This document shows positions 7,386 to 14,515 of a stretch of DNA of 17,166 nt, piece after piece (position 1 is the first letter of the stretch; each line of letters opens with the position of its first letter). Origin of the DNA: an uncultured Verrucomicrobiota bacterium (lineage in GTDB: Bacteria; Verrucomicrobiota; Verrucomicrobiia; Limisphaerales; JADLHS01). The position numbers and the translations under genes were made by a program. The notes under the pieces are model-generated. The model saw only the letters and a program-made list of their open reading frames with translations, ran no database searches and was not told the DNA's origin. The DNA lies in NCBI GenBank assembly GCA_937894935.1, contig CALAYC010000339.1, positions 1 through 17,166 on the forward strand, in the 5' to 3' direction.

Positions 7386-8885
7386 ATGTGCGCAGAGGAA
7401 CAACTGAAAGCGTCCCTGAAAGAGGCGGGGGATTTCAAAGCTGCATTGGACGAACACGCCATCGTCGCCATCACCGACCCGCAAGGTCGCATTACCTACG
7501 TTAACGACAAGTTCTGCGCGATTTCCAAATATGAGCGCGATGAATTATTGGGCCAGGATCATCGCATCATCAATTCCGGGAATCATCCCAAGGAATTTTT
7601 TCGTGATCTCTGGAGCGTTATCGGTCGCGGTAAAGTCTGGAAAGGTGAAATTAAAAATCGCGCCAAAGATGGTTCATTCTATTGGGTCGATACCACCATC
7701 GTTCCGTTCCTTGATAATGATGGAAAACCGCGTCAATACGTCGCCATTCGCGCCGACATCACCGAGCGGAAACGCGCCGAAGAAGAACTGAAAGCTTCAC
7801 TGAAGGAAGTCAGCGATTTGAAGGCTGCCTTGGACGAACACGCCATCGTCGCGATCACCGATCAGCAGGGAAAAATCAATTATGTGAATGAGAAGTTCTG
7901 CGCGATTTCGAAATACAGCAGCGAAGAACTGCTCGGCCAGGACCATCGGATTATCAATTCCGGTTATCATCCCAAGGATTATATTCGCGATCTTTGGACG
8001 ACGATTGCGCAAGGAAAGGTCTGGAAGGGTGAAATTAAAAATCGCGCCAAAGACGGGTCGTATTATTGGGTGGACACCACCATCGTTCCCTTTCTGGGCC
8101 CGAACGGGAAACCGCGTCAATACGTGGCAATTCGGGCTGATATTACGGAACGAAAAGCAGCCGAAGAGGAAATCCGGTTGTTAAACATTGAACTGGAACG
8201 ACGCGTGGTCGAACGCACTGCGGAACTGGAATCGTTCTCCTACTCGGTTTCCCACGATTTGCGCGCGCCCATCCGGGCCATGGGCGGTTATGCCAAAATG
8301 CTGCTGGAAGACCACGCCGCGCAATTGCCCCCGGAAGCGAAGCATAAGCTGGATCGCATTAGGGACAATGCTATCAAAATGGGTGAATTAATTGACGGTC
8401 TGCTCACCTTATCACGATTGAGCCGGCAGCCGCTGAAAAAGCAGGAAGTAAATACTACCCTTGTGGTTCAACGTGTTTTAGCCGAGTTTCAGCCCGAGCA
8501 AAACGATCGTCACCTGGAAGTATCAGTGGCGAAACTGCCGAAATGCAAGGCGGACAGCACATTGTTATATCAGGTTTTTGCTAACTTGATTTCCAATGCG
8601 CTTAAGTACACTCGCTATCGCAATCCCGCTCTTATCCAGATTGGATGGGACGAATCACAACAGGCATATTTTGTTAAAGATAACGGTGCAGGATTTGACA
8701 TGCAGTATGTGGGCAAGCTTTTTGGTGTATTCCAACGTTTGCATAGCGAGAACGAATTTGAGGGCACGGGTATCGGCCTTGCGATCGTTCATCGGATCAT
8801 TCACCGCCACGGCGGAAAGATCTGGGCGGAAAGCGCGGTCGAAAAGGGGGCCGCTTTCTTCTTCACTCTTGCAAATCATGCCTGA
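7386..8885 (+). CDS. Sensor histidine kinase with two tandem near-identical PAS domains
   Basis: A soluble two-component sensor kinase with no membrane segment or signal peptide, so it senses a cytoplasmic signal. With ATG 7386 it has 499 residues; the alternative TTG at 7356 adds ten. Two PAS/PAC modules (about 5-132 and 133-260) are followed by a short coiled linker (LLNIELERRVVERTAELE). The HisKA box has H290 in SVSHDLRAP, and the HATPase has N404 in NLISNALKY, D432-N-G in G1 and GTGIGL (460-465) in G2. All kinase motifs are intact. No good ribosome-binding site precedes either start, and the frame is continuous with the XRE-receiver gene except for one TGA, so translational coupling is plausible. 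Kinases of this HisKA type are commonly paired with Rcp1-like receivers, fitting the gene upstream. The PAS ligand cannot be told from the sequence. Confidence 0.92.
   Translation: MCAEEQLKASLKEAGDFKAALDEHAIVAITDPQGRITYVNDKFCAISKYERDELLGQDHRIINSGNHPKEFFRDLWSVIGRGKVWKGEIKNRAKDGSFYWVDTTIVPFLDNDGKPRQYVAIRADITERKRAEEELKASLKEVSDLKAALDEHAIVAITDQQGKINYVNEKFCAISKYSSEELLGQDHRIINSGYHPKDYIRDLWTTIAQGKVWKGEIKNRAKDGSYYWVDTTIVPFLGPNGKPRQYVAIRADITERKAAEEEIRLLNIELERRVVERTAELESFSYSVSHDLRAPIRAMGGYAKMLLEDHAAQLPPEAKHKLDRIRDNAIKMGELIDGLLTLSRLSRQPLKKQEVNTTLVVQRVLAEFQPEQNDRHLEVSVAKLPKCKADSTLLYQVFANLISNALKYTRYRNPALIQIGWDESQQAYFVKDNGAGFDMQYVGKLFGVFQRLHSENEFEGTGIGLAIVHRIIHRHGGKIWAESAVEKGAAFFFTLANHA
7398..8165 (+). repeat. 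Tandem duplication of a 384-bp PAS module
   Basis: Unit 1 (7398-7781) and unit 2 (7782-8165) align without gaps at an offset of 384 bp (128 codons). By eye about 24 of 128 residues differ, so the modules are about 80% identical in protein. Long stretches such as ALDEHAIVAIT, GQDHRIINSG, KVWKGEIKNRAKDGS and QYVAIRADITERK are the same in both. Nucleotide differences are mostly scattered, so the duplication is recent on a family scale but not brand new. Confidence 0.9.
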
Positions 8886-9010
8886 CCGCTTCGACCTGTT
8901 CCCGCGCCAAAAAAGAATTAAGCTCCCCCACTTTTTCGTTCGGTTCGAGCGCCTGCCGCAACAAATGCTCGTCGATTCTGCGCCGTTGTGTTTACATCAG
9001 CGATCGCCAT
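8863..9010 (-). pseudogene. Possible small broken or frameshifted gene, antisense
   Basis: The spacer between the two kinase genes holds coding-like sequence on the minus strand. ATG at 9010-9008 is preceded by AAGGA at good spacing, a better ribosome-binding site than those of the plus-strand genes here. It begins MAIADVNTTAQNRR and then stops after 30 codons. In the neighbouring frame, open from 8991 to the TGA at 8865-8863, the protein-like sequence IDEHLLRQALEPNEKVGEL continues to ...VRHDLQE. One indel between about 8994 and 8970 would join them into a charged, helical protein of about 50 residues. Codons in the second frame are mostly G-starting and resemble neighbouring genes. Its 3' end overlaps the kinase stop by 23 bp. 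I do not recognise the family. It could be a real small gene with a sequencing error, a decayed remnant, or chance. Confidence 0.3.
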
Positions 9011-9029
9011 TTGAGTTCCTTCACTGAGC

Positions 9030-12000
9030 ATGCCTACGCCTGTCAAAATTCTTTTAGTGGAAGACTCGGTGAATGACGCGGAGTTGATTTTGCAGGAATT
9101 GCGTCAGGCCGGTTTTGCTCCCATCTGGAAACGCGTCGATACCGAGTCGGAATTTCTGAACGCCCTGTCAGAGCGTCCTGACCTGGTTATCTCCGATTAT
9201 TCGATGCCGCGCTTTGACGGTTTGCGTGCGGTGCGATTATTGCGAGAACGCGAAGCCGATACGCCTTTCATTCTCATTTCCGGGACGGTTGGCGAAGATG
9301 CCGCCGTCGCGGCGATGAAACATGGCGCGACTGATTATCTGCTGAAGGACCGCATCGTGCGTCTGGGCCAAGCGGTGCAACAGGCGTTGGACCAACGTCG
9401 CCTGCGTCAGGAGCATCATCGCATGGAGCAGCGGTTGGCGCTTCAGGCGACGGCGTTGGCGACGGCGGCGAATGGTATCGCAATCACTGATGCGACCGGT
9501 AAAATTCTCTGGGTAAATCCCGCAATGGTGGCAACCACTGGCTACTCGGCCACGGAGCTGATTGGAAACAATTTTCGCATTCTGAAATCCGGAGCGCATC
9601 CGCCAGAGTTTTACAAAACGTTTTGGGAAACCATTCGCTCGGGCCAAACCTGGCGCGGCGAGTTTATCAATCGCCGTAAGGACGGCTCGTTCTATTTCGA
9701 TAATCATACCATCACCCCGGTGCGTAGTTCTGCTGGTGAAATCACACACTTCGTCGCGATGACGCAGGACGTGACGGAGCGAAAACTGGCGGAAGATGCG
9801 GCACGTGCCCGACAGGAGTTAAAAATCCGGCATCAGGCCGCGTTATTGAAACTTTCGGCGCAGGGCCAGAATACCTTTTCCGAACGATTGCGGGGGATTC
9901 TCAGCACCGACGCGAAAGTTCTTCAGGTGGGACGGGTCAGTTTTTGGCGCTTGAGCCGGGAGCCGGAACGAATCAGTTGCGAGTTGCTTTACCTGCTGGC
10001 CGAAGATCGAACGGAATTCGGCGCGGAATTTTGCGCGCAGGAATATCCGGCTTATTTTGAAGCGTTGCATCAGAACCCGCTGATTATTGCGTCGAACGCG
10101 CAAACAGATTCCCGCACGGCGGAATTCACCGAAACCTATCTACGTCCGACTGGAATTGGCGCGATGCTGGACGTGCCGGTCTGGTTGGACGGTCATCTCG
10201 CGGGGGTGGTTTGTCACGAGCATTTAGGAGCGGAACGGGAATGGACCGAAGAAGATCGGGATTTTGCGCTGTCGATTGGACGATTGGTTTCGTTGGCATT
10301 GGTGGAAAAGCAGCGCGCCTTAGCCGAAGAGGAATTGCGTGCTACGGAGCAGCGATTGGCGCACGTATTGGCGTCGAGTCCGGCGACGACTTATCTGCTT
10401 ACCGCTCGCGGTTCAGGTTACTTCCCTTCCTGGGTCAGCGAAAACATCGAACGTCTCACCGGCTTCAAAGCCAATGAAGTGCAGACGGAAACCTGGTGGT
10501 ATGACCACATTCATCCTGACGATCGCGAGCGCGTGACGACGGAGTTTGCGCAGTTTCACATCGTGGAGCAGAGCGTGCAGGAATATCGTTTTCAGCGGCG
10601 CGATGGTTCATACTTCTGGGTGCGTGATGAAAAGCGTTTGTTGCGCGATGAATCAGGGGCAGTCTTTGAAATTGTCGGCTCTTGGTCGGACATTACCGAG
10701 CACAAAGAGGTCGAAGCGCAACGCGCGGAACTCGCGCTCCGAAACGAATCATTCGTTCGCGCGTTGGGAGAAGTGGTTTATGACCATGACGCCCTCAATC
10801 AAACCATTTCCTGGGCGGGGGATTCAGAAAAATGCATCGGCTGGTCTATTGAAGAACTCGGTCACGACCTGAAAGCCTGGAGTGATCGAATCCATCCTGA
10901 TGATGTCGCACGGGTGCGGTCGCAATTTGATACACTGGCCATCGAACCGTTGTTTGTTTCTGAATACCGCTTTCGCCATAAAGCCGGCCATTACGTGTGG
11001 GTGTTTGATCGCGGTGTGATTTCCCGCGATGCCAACGGACGCATCGCGCGCGTCGTTGGCATCATGTGGGACATCACGGAACGCAAACGCGCGGAAGAAG
11101 TCTTGCGCGAGAATGAAGAGCGCTTTCGACAGTTGGCGGAGAACATTGAAGAAGTATTCTGGATGACTGATGTGGCCAAGGACCGGATGATTTATATCAG
11201 CCCGAGTTTCGAAAAAATCTGGGGTCGCTCCTGTTCTGAAGTTTATCGCTCGCCACGTTTATGGGTTGAAGCGATTGTGCCGGAAGATCGCGAACGTATT
11301 CAGATTGCAATGCTGACGAAACAGACGGCCGGAACTTACGATGAGGAATATCGCATTCATCGGCCGGACGGGAGCACGAGATGGATTCGCGACCGTGCCT
11401 TCCCGGTGCGCGATTCGGAAAATCGCGTGTACCGCATCGTTGGTATCGCGGAAGACATGACACGACATCGCGAGTTGGAGGAGCAATTTCGCCAAGTGCA
11501 GAAAATGGAAGCAGTGGGACAACTGGCCAGTGGCGTGGCACATGATTTCAATAATCTTCTGACCGTGATTCGTGGCAGCAGCGAATTGCTTCTTTCGAAC
11601 AGCAATCTCAGTCGCGAAGACAGCCAGGAATTGTTGCAGCAGATCGTTGCTACCTCTGACCGCGCGGCCAGCCTGACGCGGCAATTGCTGGTCTTCAGCC
11701 GCAAACAGATGATGCGAACTCAGACGCTCAATCTGAATGAATTGATCGAAAATCTGACGCGCATGTTGTTGCGCATTGTGGGCGAAGACATCCGTTTGCA
11801 ATGCGATTTTGCCACGGACCTGGCTCCGGTTCATGCCGATCCCGGAATGCTTGAACAGGTCGTCATGAATCTCGTGGTCAACGCACGCGATGCTATGCCG
11901 CAAGGAGGACAACTGATATTGCGAACCGGCGTCGCACGTCGACCGGTGCAGGCAAACGACGCAACGCTTCCGATGGAATCAAAAACGTTCGTGCGATTGA

Positions 12001-12653
12001 GCGTTTCCGATACGGGTGTCGGCATTGCTCCGGACGTGTTGCCGAGAATTTTTGAACCGTTTTTTACCACGAAACCGTCGGGCAAAGGAACAGGGCTCGG
12101 GCTGGCAACTGTTTACGGCATTGTGCAACAGCACCACGGCCAGATTGAAACGGAAAGCGAACCGGGGCGCGGCACCACCTTCCATATATATTTACCAGCA
12201 GTACGAAAGTCTGCGTCGATTACCGAGGCAAAGCTCACACCAACGATGCAGACATTGCCGCGTGGCAATGAAAGGATTCTGTTGGTGGAAGATGAAGAAG
12301 CGGTGCGGGCTTTGGTCCGAAACATTTTGCAACGGCACGGTTACGAAGTGTGGGAAGCTGACTCAGGCAAACCGGCGTTAGGAATCTGGCGCGAGAAACG
12401 CGACCAGATTGATCTCGTGCTGACGGATATGGTCATGCCGGATGGGATTACCGGATTGATGCTCGCTCAACAGTTGCGCCAGGAACGTCCGAATTTGAAA
12501 GTGATTTTCAGCAGTGGCTACAGCCCGGAAGCCGTTGTGAAGAATCTCACCACGCTCCCGGACAGTTTTTATTTGCAAAAACCTTACAATCCGCAGGAAC
12601 TGCTACAAACGGTGCGAAAGTGCCTCGACAACGGCGAAACGAAGGGAAACTGA
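9030..12653 (+). CDS. Hybrid sensor histidine kinase, REC-PAS-GAF-3xPAS-HisKA-HATPase-REC
   Basis: A 1207-residue soluble hybrid kinase. In order: receiver (about 5-125, acidic pair E11/D12, phospho-acceptor D56 in ISDYSMP, K-D rather than K-P in DYLLKD); PAS (about 132-253); GAF (about 263-430); PAS (432-560); PAS (565-690); PAS (692-820); HisKA with H838 in GVAHDFNNLL; HATPase with N947, DTGVGI (994-999) and GKGTGLGL (from 1018); and a C-terminal receiver (about 1082-1200, D1133 in LTDMVMP). All catalytic residues are present. There is no transmembrane helix, so inputs are cytoplasmic. An N-terminal receiver suggests it takes phosphate or a regulatory contact from another kinase, possibly the one just upstream, while its own kinase feeds its C-terminal receiver. 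No Hpt domain is encoded here, so onward transfer would need another protein. ATG 9030 begins MPTPVKILLVEDS, a typical receiver start; the ribosome-binding site is weak. Confidence 0.95.
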   Translation: MPTPVKILLVEDSVNDAELILQELRQAGFAPIWKRVDTESEFLNALSERPDLVISDYSMPRFDGLRAVRLLREREADTPFILISGTVGEDAAVAAMKHGATDYLLKDRIVRLGQAVQQALDQRRLRQEHHRMEQRLALQATALATAANGIAITDATGKILWVNPAMVATTGYSATELIGNNFRILKSGAHPPEFYKTFWETIRSGQTWRGEFINRRKDGSFYFDNHTITPVRSSAGEITHFVAMTQDVTERKLAEDAARARQELKIRHQAALLKLSAQGQNTFSERLRGILSTDAKVLQVGRVSFWRLSREPERISCELLYLLAEDRTEFGAEFCAQEYPAYFEALHQNPLIIASNAQTDSRTAEFTETYLRPTGIGAMLDVPVWLDGHLAGVVCHEHLGAEREWTEEDRDFALSIGRLVSLALVEKQRALAEEELRATEQRLAHVLASSPATTYLLTARGSGYFPSWVSENIERLTGFKANEVQTETWWYDHIHPDDRERVTTEFAQFHIVEQSVQEYRFQRRDGSYFWVRDEKRLLRDESGAVFEIVGSWSDITEHKEVEAQRAELALRNESFVRALGEVVYDHDALNQTISWAGDSEKCIGWSIEELGHDLKAWSDRIHPDDVARVRSQFDTLAIEPLFVSEYRFRHKAGHYVWVFDRGVISRDANGRIARVVGIMWDITERKRAEEVLRENEERFRQLAENIEEVFWMTDVAKDRMIYISPSFEKIWGRSCSEVYRSPRLWVEAIVPEDRERIQIAMLTKQTAGTYDEEYRIHRPDGSTRWIRDRAFPVRDSENRVYRIVGIAEDMTRHRELEEQFRQVQKMEAVGQLASGVAHDFNNLLTVIRGSSELLLSNSNLSREDSQELLQQIVATSDRAASLTRQLLVFSRKQMMRTQTLNLNELIENLTRMLLRIVGEDIRLQCDFATDLAPVHADPGMLEQVVMNLVVNARDAMPQGGQLILRTGVARRPVQANDATLPMESKTFVRLSVSDTGVGIAPDVLPRIFEPFFTTKPSGKGTGLGLATVYGIVQQHHGQIETESEPGRGTTFHIYLPAVRKSASITEAKLTPTMQTLPRGNERILLVEDEEAVRALVRNILQRHGYEVWEADSGKPALGIWREKRDQIDLVLTDMVMPDGITGLMLAQQLRQERPNLKVIFSSGYSPEAVVKNLTTLPDSFYLQKPYNPQELLQTVRKCLDNGETKGN

Positions 12654-12668
12654 AGCCGTTGCAGCTTC
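12652..12668. terminator. Short hairpin between two convergent stop codons
   Basis: GAAGC (12652-12656) and GCTTC (12664-12668) form a perfect 5-bp stem with a 7-base loop. The hairpin fills the gap between the stop of the hybrid kinase (12651-12653) and the stop of the minus-strand zinc-ribbon gene (12669-12671). No T-run is present on either side, so termination activity is uncertain. Confidence 0.22.
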
Positions 12669-13013
12669 TCAACTGTCGCGGAATGTAAGACTGAGCTGTT
12701 GGAGTTTTGCAAAATTCGAAGTGGGCGTTACCTCCAGTGCGCTGTTCTGCTGTCGCTTTTCCTGTAATCGTTTCGCGCGCTTGAAAGCGATGTTGGTCGC
12801 AACCAATGCCGCCAGCAGAATTACGATGGCTACAATGATCAGCGTGATGATTTTTCTTCGTAATGGGTTCTCGTCCGGCGGCAATGGCAACCGCAGCTCG
12901 GTCGAACGTCCGCAATGCGGGCAATCCGCAACGTCACCGGTGTGTTCGGCGTGAAACTCAATGGGTTCACCGCAGTGTTCGCATTCACCGCGCAGATTTT
13001 TGATCTTCAACAT
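12669..13013 (-). CDS. Small zinc-ribbon, single-pass membrane protein
   Basis: A 114-residue protein. Residues 11-34 form a treble-cysteine-pair zinc ribbon, C11-x2-C14 and C31-x2-C34 (CEHCG...CPHCG). A proline-rich linker follows, then one strongly hydrophobic helix (about 55-77) flanked by Arg/Lys, and a charged tail (KRAKRLQEKRQQ) with a low-complexity end. Small proteins pairing an N-terminal zinc ribbon with one membrane helix are common in Verrucomicrobia and Planctomycetes, mostly without known function. The start at 13013 places the ribbon at the N-terminus; no Shine-Dalgarno is visible. The gene converges on the hybrid kinase, with 15 bp between the stops, and diverges from the DUF1501 gene. 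I cannot assign a role. Membrane anchoring of a metal-binding or protein-contact module is the visible fact. Confidence 0.82.
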   Translation of the reverse strand: MLKIKNLRGECEHCGEPIEFHAEHTGDVADCPHCGRSTELRLPLPPDENPLRRKIITLIIVAIVILLAALVATNIAFKRAKRLQEKRQQNSALEVTPTSNFAKLQQLSLTFRDS

Positions 13014-13084
13014 TTTTATGTGCCCGGATTAAAAATTTGAAACCTCGAACGATGCTGTGCGTCTGGCATTGTATTGTCACGCTG
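13014..13084. promoter_or_regulatory. Short divergent promoter region, zinc-ribbon gene / DUF1501
   Basis: Only about 70 bp separate the minus-strand ATG at 13013 from the preferred plus-strand ATG at 13085, so promoters for both must lie here or inside the neighbouring genes. No convincing -35/-10 pair or operator was seen. Possible upstream in-frame starts for the DUF1501 gene (TTG 13037, ATG 13052) fall inside this stretch. Confidence 0.35.
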
Positions 13085-14515
13085 ATGAATACCGACGACA
13101 AGTTCAAGCAAGAGCATTCCGCGCAACTTTCGGATTATTTGCTGACCCGCCGCCAATTTCTCAACCGTGCCGGTATGGGTTTCGGTGCGCTCAGTCTCGC
13201 CGCGTTATTTGGTGAAGGACTTTTTCTCGGCGACGCCGCTGCGGCCAGCAGTTCTGCCAATTCGCTCCAACCGAAGTCGCCGCATTTCCCGGCCAAAGCC
13301 CGACACGTCGTTCATATTTTCGCCCAAGGCGCGCCTTCGCATATCGATACGTGGGATCCCAAACCGGCTCTCGCTAAGTATGACGGCAAATCCATCCCGG
13401 GCTACGATGGCGTTGCGATGGCGTCGCCGTTCAAATTTGAGAAGCGCGGTCGCTCCGGCATCGAAGTCAGTGAAGTTTTTCCCAAACTCGGCGAACTGGT
13501 GGACGACTTGTGCGTGGTGCGTTCGTGTTACACCGACATTCCCGCACATGAAGTAGCGACGGTGTTCATGAATACCGGTTCAACGCGGCAGGCGCGTCCC
13601 AGTCTCGGCTCGTGGGTGCTATACGGTTTGGGGTCGGAAAATGAAAACATGCCGGGTTTCATTTCGTTGCGAGCTGGCGGGTCGCCCATCGGCGGAAGCG
13701 CGAATTGGCAATCCGCCTTTCTCCCCGGCCAATATCAGGGCGTCAGTATAAACACTCGCCTCACTGCGGTGGATCGTCTGATTGAGAACATCAAGAACCC
13801 CTATCTTCCGTTGCGGGAACAACGTCGCCAAATGGATCTCGTGCATGAACTCAATGAAATGCACGCAAAAAATCTGCAAGCGGACGCACATCTCGAAGCG
13901 CGGCTGCAATCCTACGAAATGGCGTTCCGGATGCAGACGGAAGCCACGGATGCTTTCGACATCAGCAAAGAAAAAGCAGATGTCCGTGCTGCTTACGGTC
14001 GCACGCCGCAAGGCAATCAACTTCTCATTGCGCGCCGACTAATTGAACGCGGCGTACGTTTTGTGCAGGTCTGGGCTGGCGGTTGGGATCATCATCAGGA
14101 TCTCGAAGAGCGTTTACCCGAACGGGCGCGGGACATTGATCAACCGCTCGCCGCATTTATCACAGATCTAAAACAACGCGGTTTGTTCGACAAAACGCTT
14201 GTAATTTGGGGTGGCGAATTTGGTCGCAAACCGGTTAAAGATCGCAACGGCAACGACAATCCTGGTCGCGACCATAATGCGAAAGCGTTTACCACCATCT
14301 TTGCCGGTGCTGGCGTGAAAGCCGGAACAGTTTATGGCGCAACGGATGAATTCGGTGCTGCCGCAGTGCAGGACAAAGTTCACATTCATGATTTGCATGC
14401 CACCGTGCTTGCACTGCTTGGTTTTGATCACAAGAAACTCACGTATCGCTACAACGGACGTGATTTTCGTCTTACCGATGTCAGCGGCGAAGTGGTGAAA
14501 GGAATTATGGCGTGA
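13085..14515 (+). CDS. DUF1501 family protein with Tat signal
   Basis: A 476-residue exported protein of the DUF1501 family, which is related to the alkaline phosphatase/sulfatase superfamily. The frame also permits TTG 13037 and ATG 13052, but ATG 13085 places the twin-arginine motif TRRQFL (21-26) and its hydrophobic stretch (GMGFGALSLAALF) near the N-terminus, as expected. The family core begins HVVHIFAQGAPSHIDTWDPKP. Late motifs are WGGEFGRKP (375-383) and GRDHNAKAF with H397, both typical metal-site regions, and then GATDEFG. Substrate and reaction are not established for the family. Its stop codon shares one base with the ATG of the downstream cytochrome gene, so the two are probably translated together. 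In Planctomycetes and Verrucomicrobia such pairs are abundant; the usual order is often cytochrome gene first, here it is second. Confidence 0.94.
   Translation: MNTDDKFKQEHSAQLSDYLLTRRQFLNRAGMGFGALSLAALFGEGLFLGDAAAASSSANSLQPKSPHFPAKARHVVHIFAQGAPSHIDTWDPKPALAKYDGKSIPGYDGVAMASPFKFEKRGRSGIEVSEVFPKLGELVDDLCVVRSCYTDIPAHEVATVFMNTGSTRQARPSLGSWVLYGLGSENENMPGFISLRAGGSPIGGSANWQSAFLPGQYQGVSINTRLTAVDRLIENIKNPYLPLREQRRQMDLVHELNEMHAKNLQADAHLEARLQSYEMAFRMQTEATDAFDISKEKADVRAAYGRTPQGNQLLIARRLIERGVRFVQVWAGGWDHHQDLEERLPERARDIDQPLAAFITDLKQRGLFDKTLVIWGGEFGRKPVKDRNGNDNPGRDHNAKAFTTIFAGAGVKAGTVYGATDEFGAAAVQDKVHIHDLHATVLALLGFDHKKLTYRYNGRDFRLTDVSGEVVKGIMA

Noticed and set aside
8596..9027. Plus-strand open frame of 143 codons running through the gap between the two kinase genes
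   Set aside because: Most of it overlaps the kinase HATPase domain in another frame, and its tail is the complement of the better-looking minus-strand peptide. It has no start signal or domain.
11259..11912. 217-codon minus-strand open frame inside the hybrid kinase
   Set aside because: It lies antisense to the PAS and HisKA coding region, which has intact motifs. The peptide has shadow-like composition with many His, Gln and Arg.
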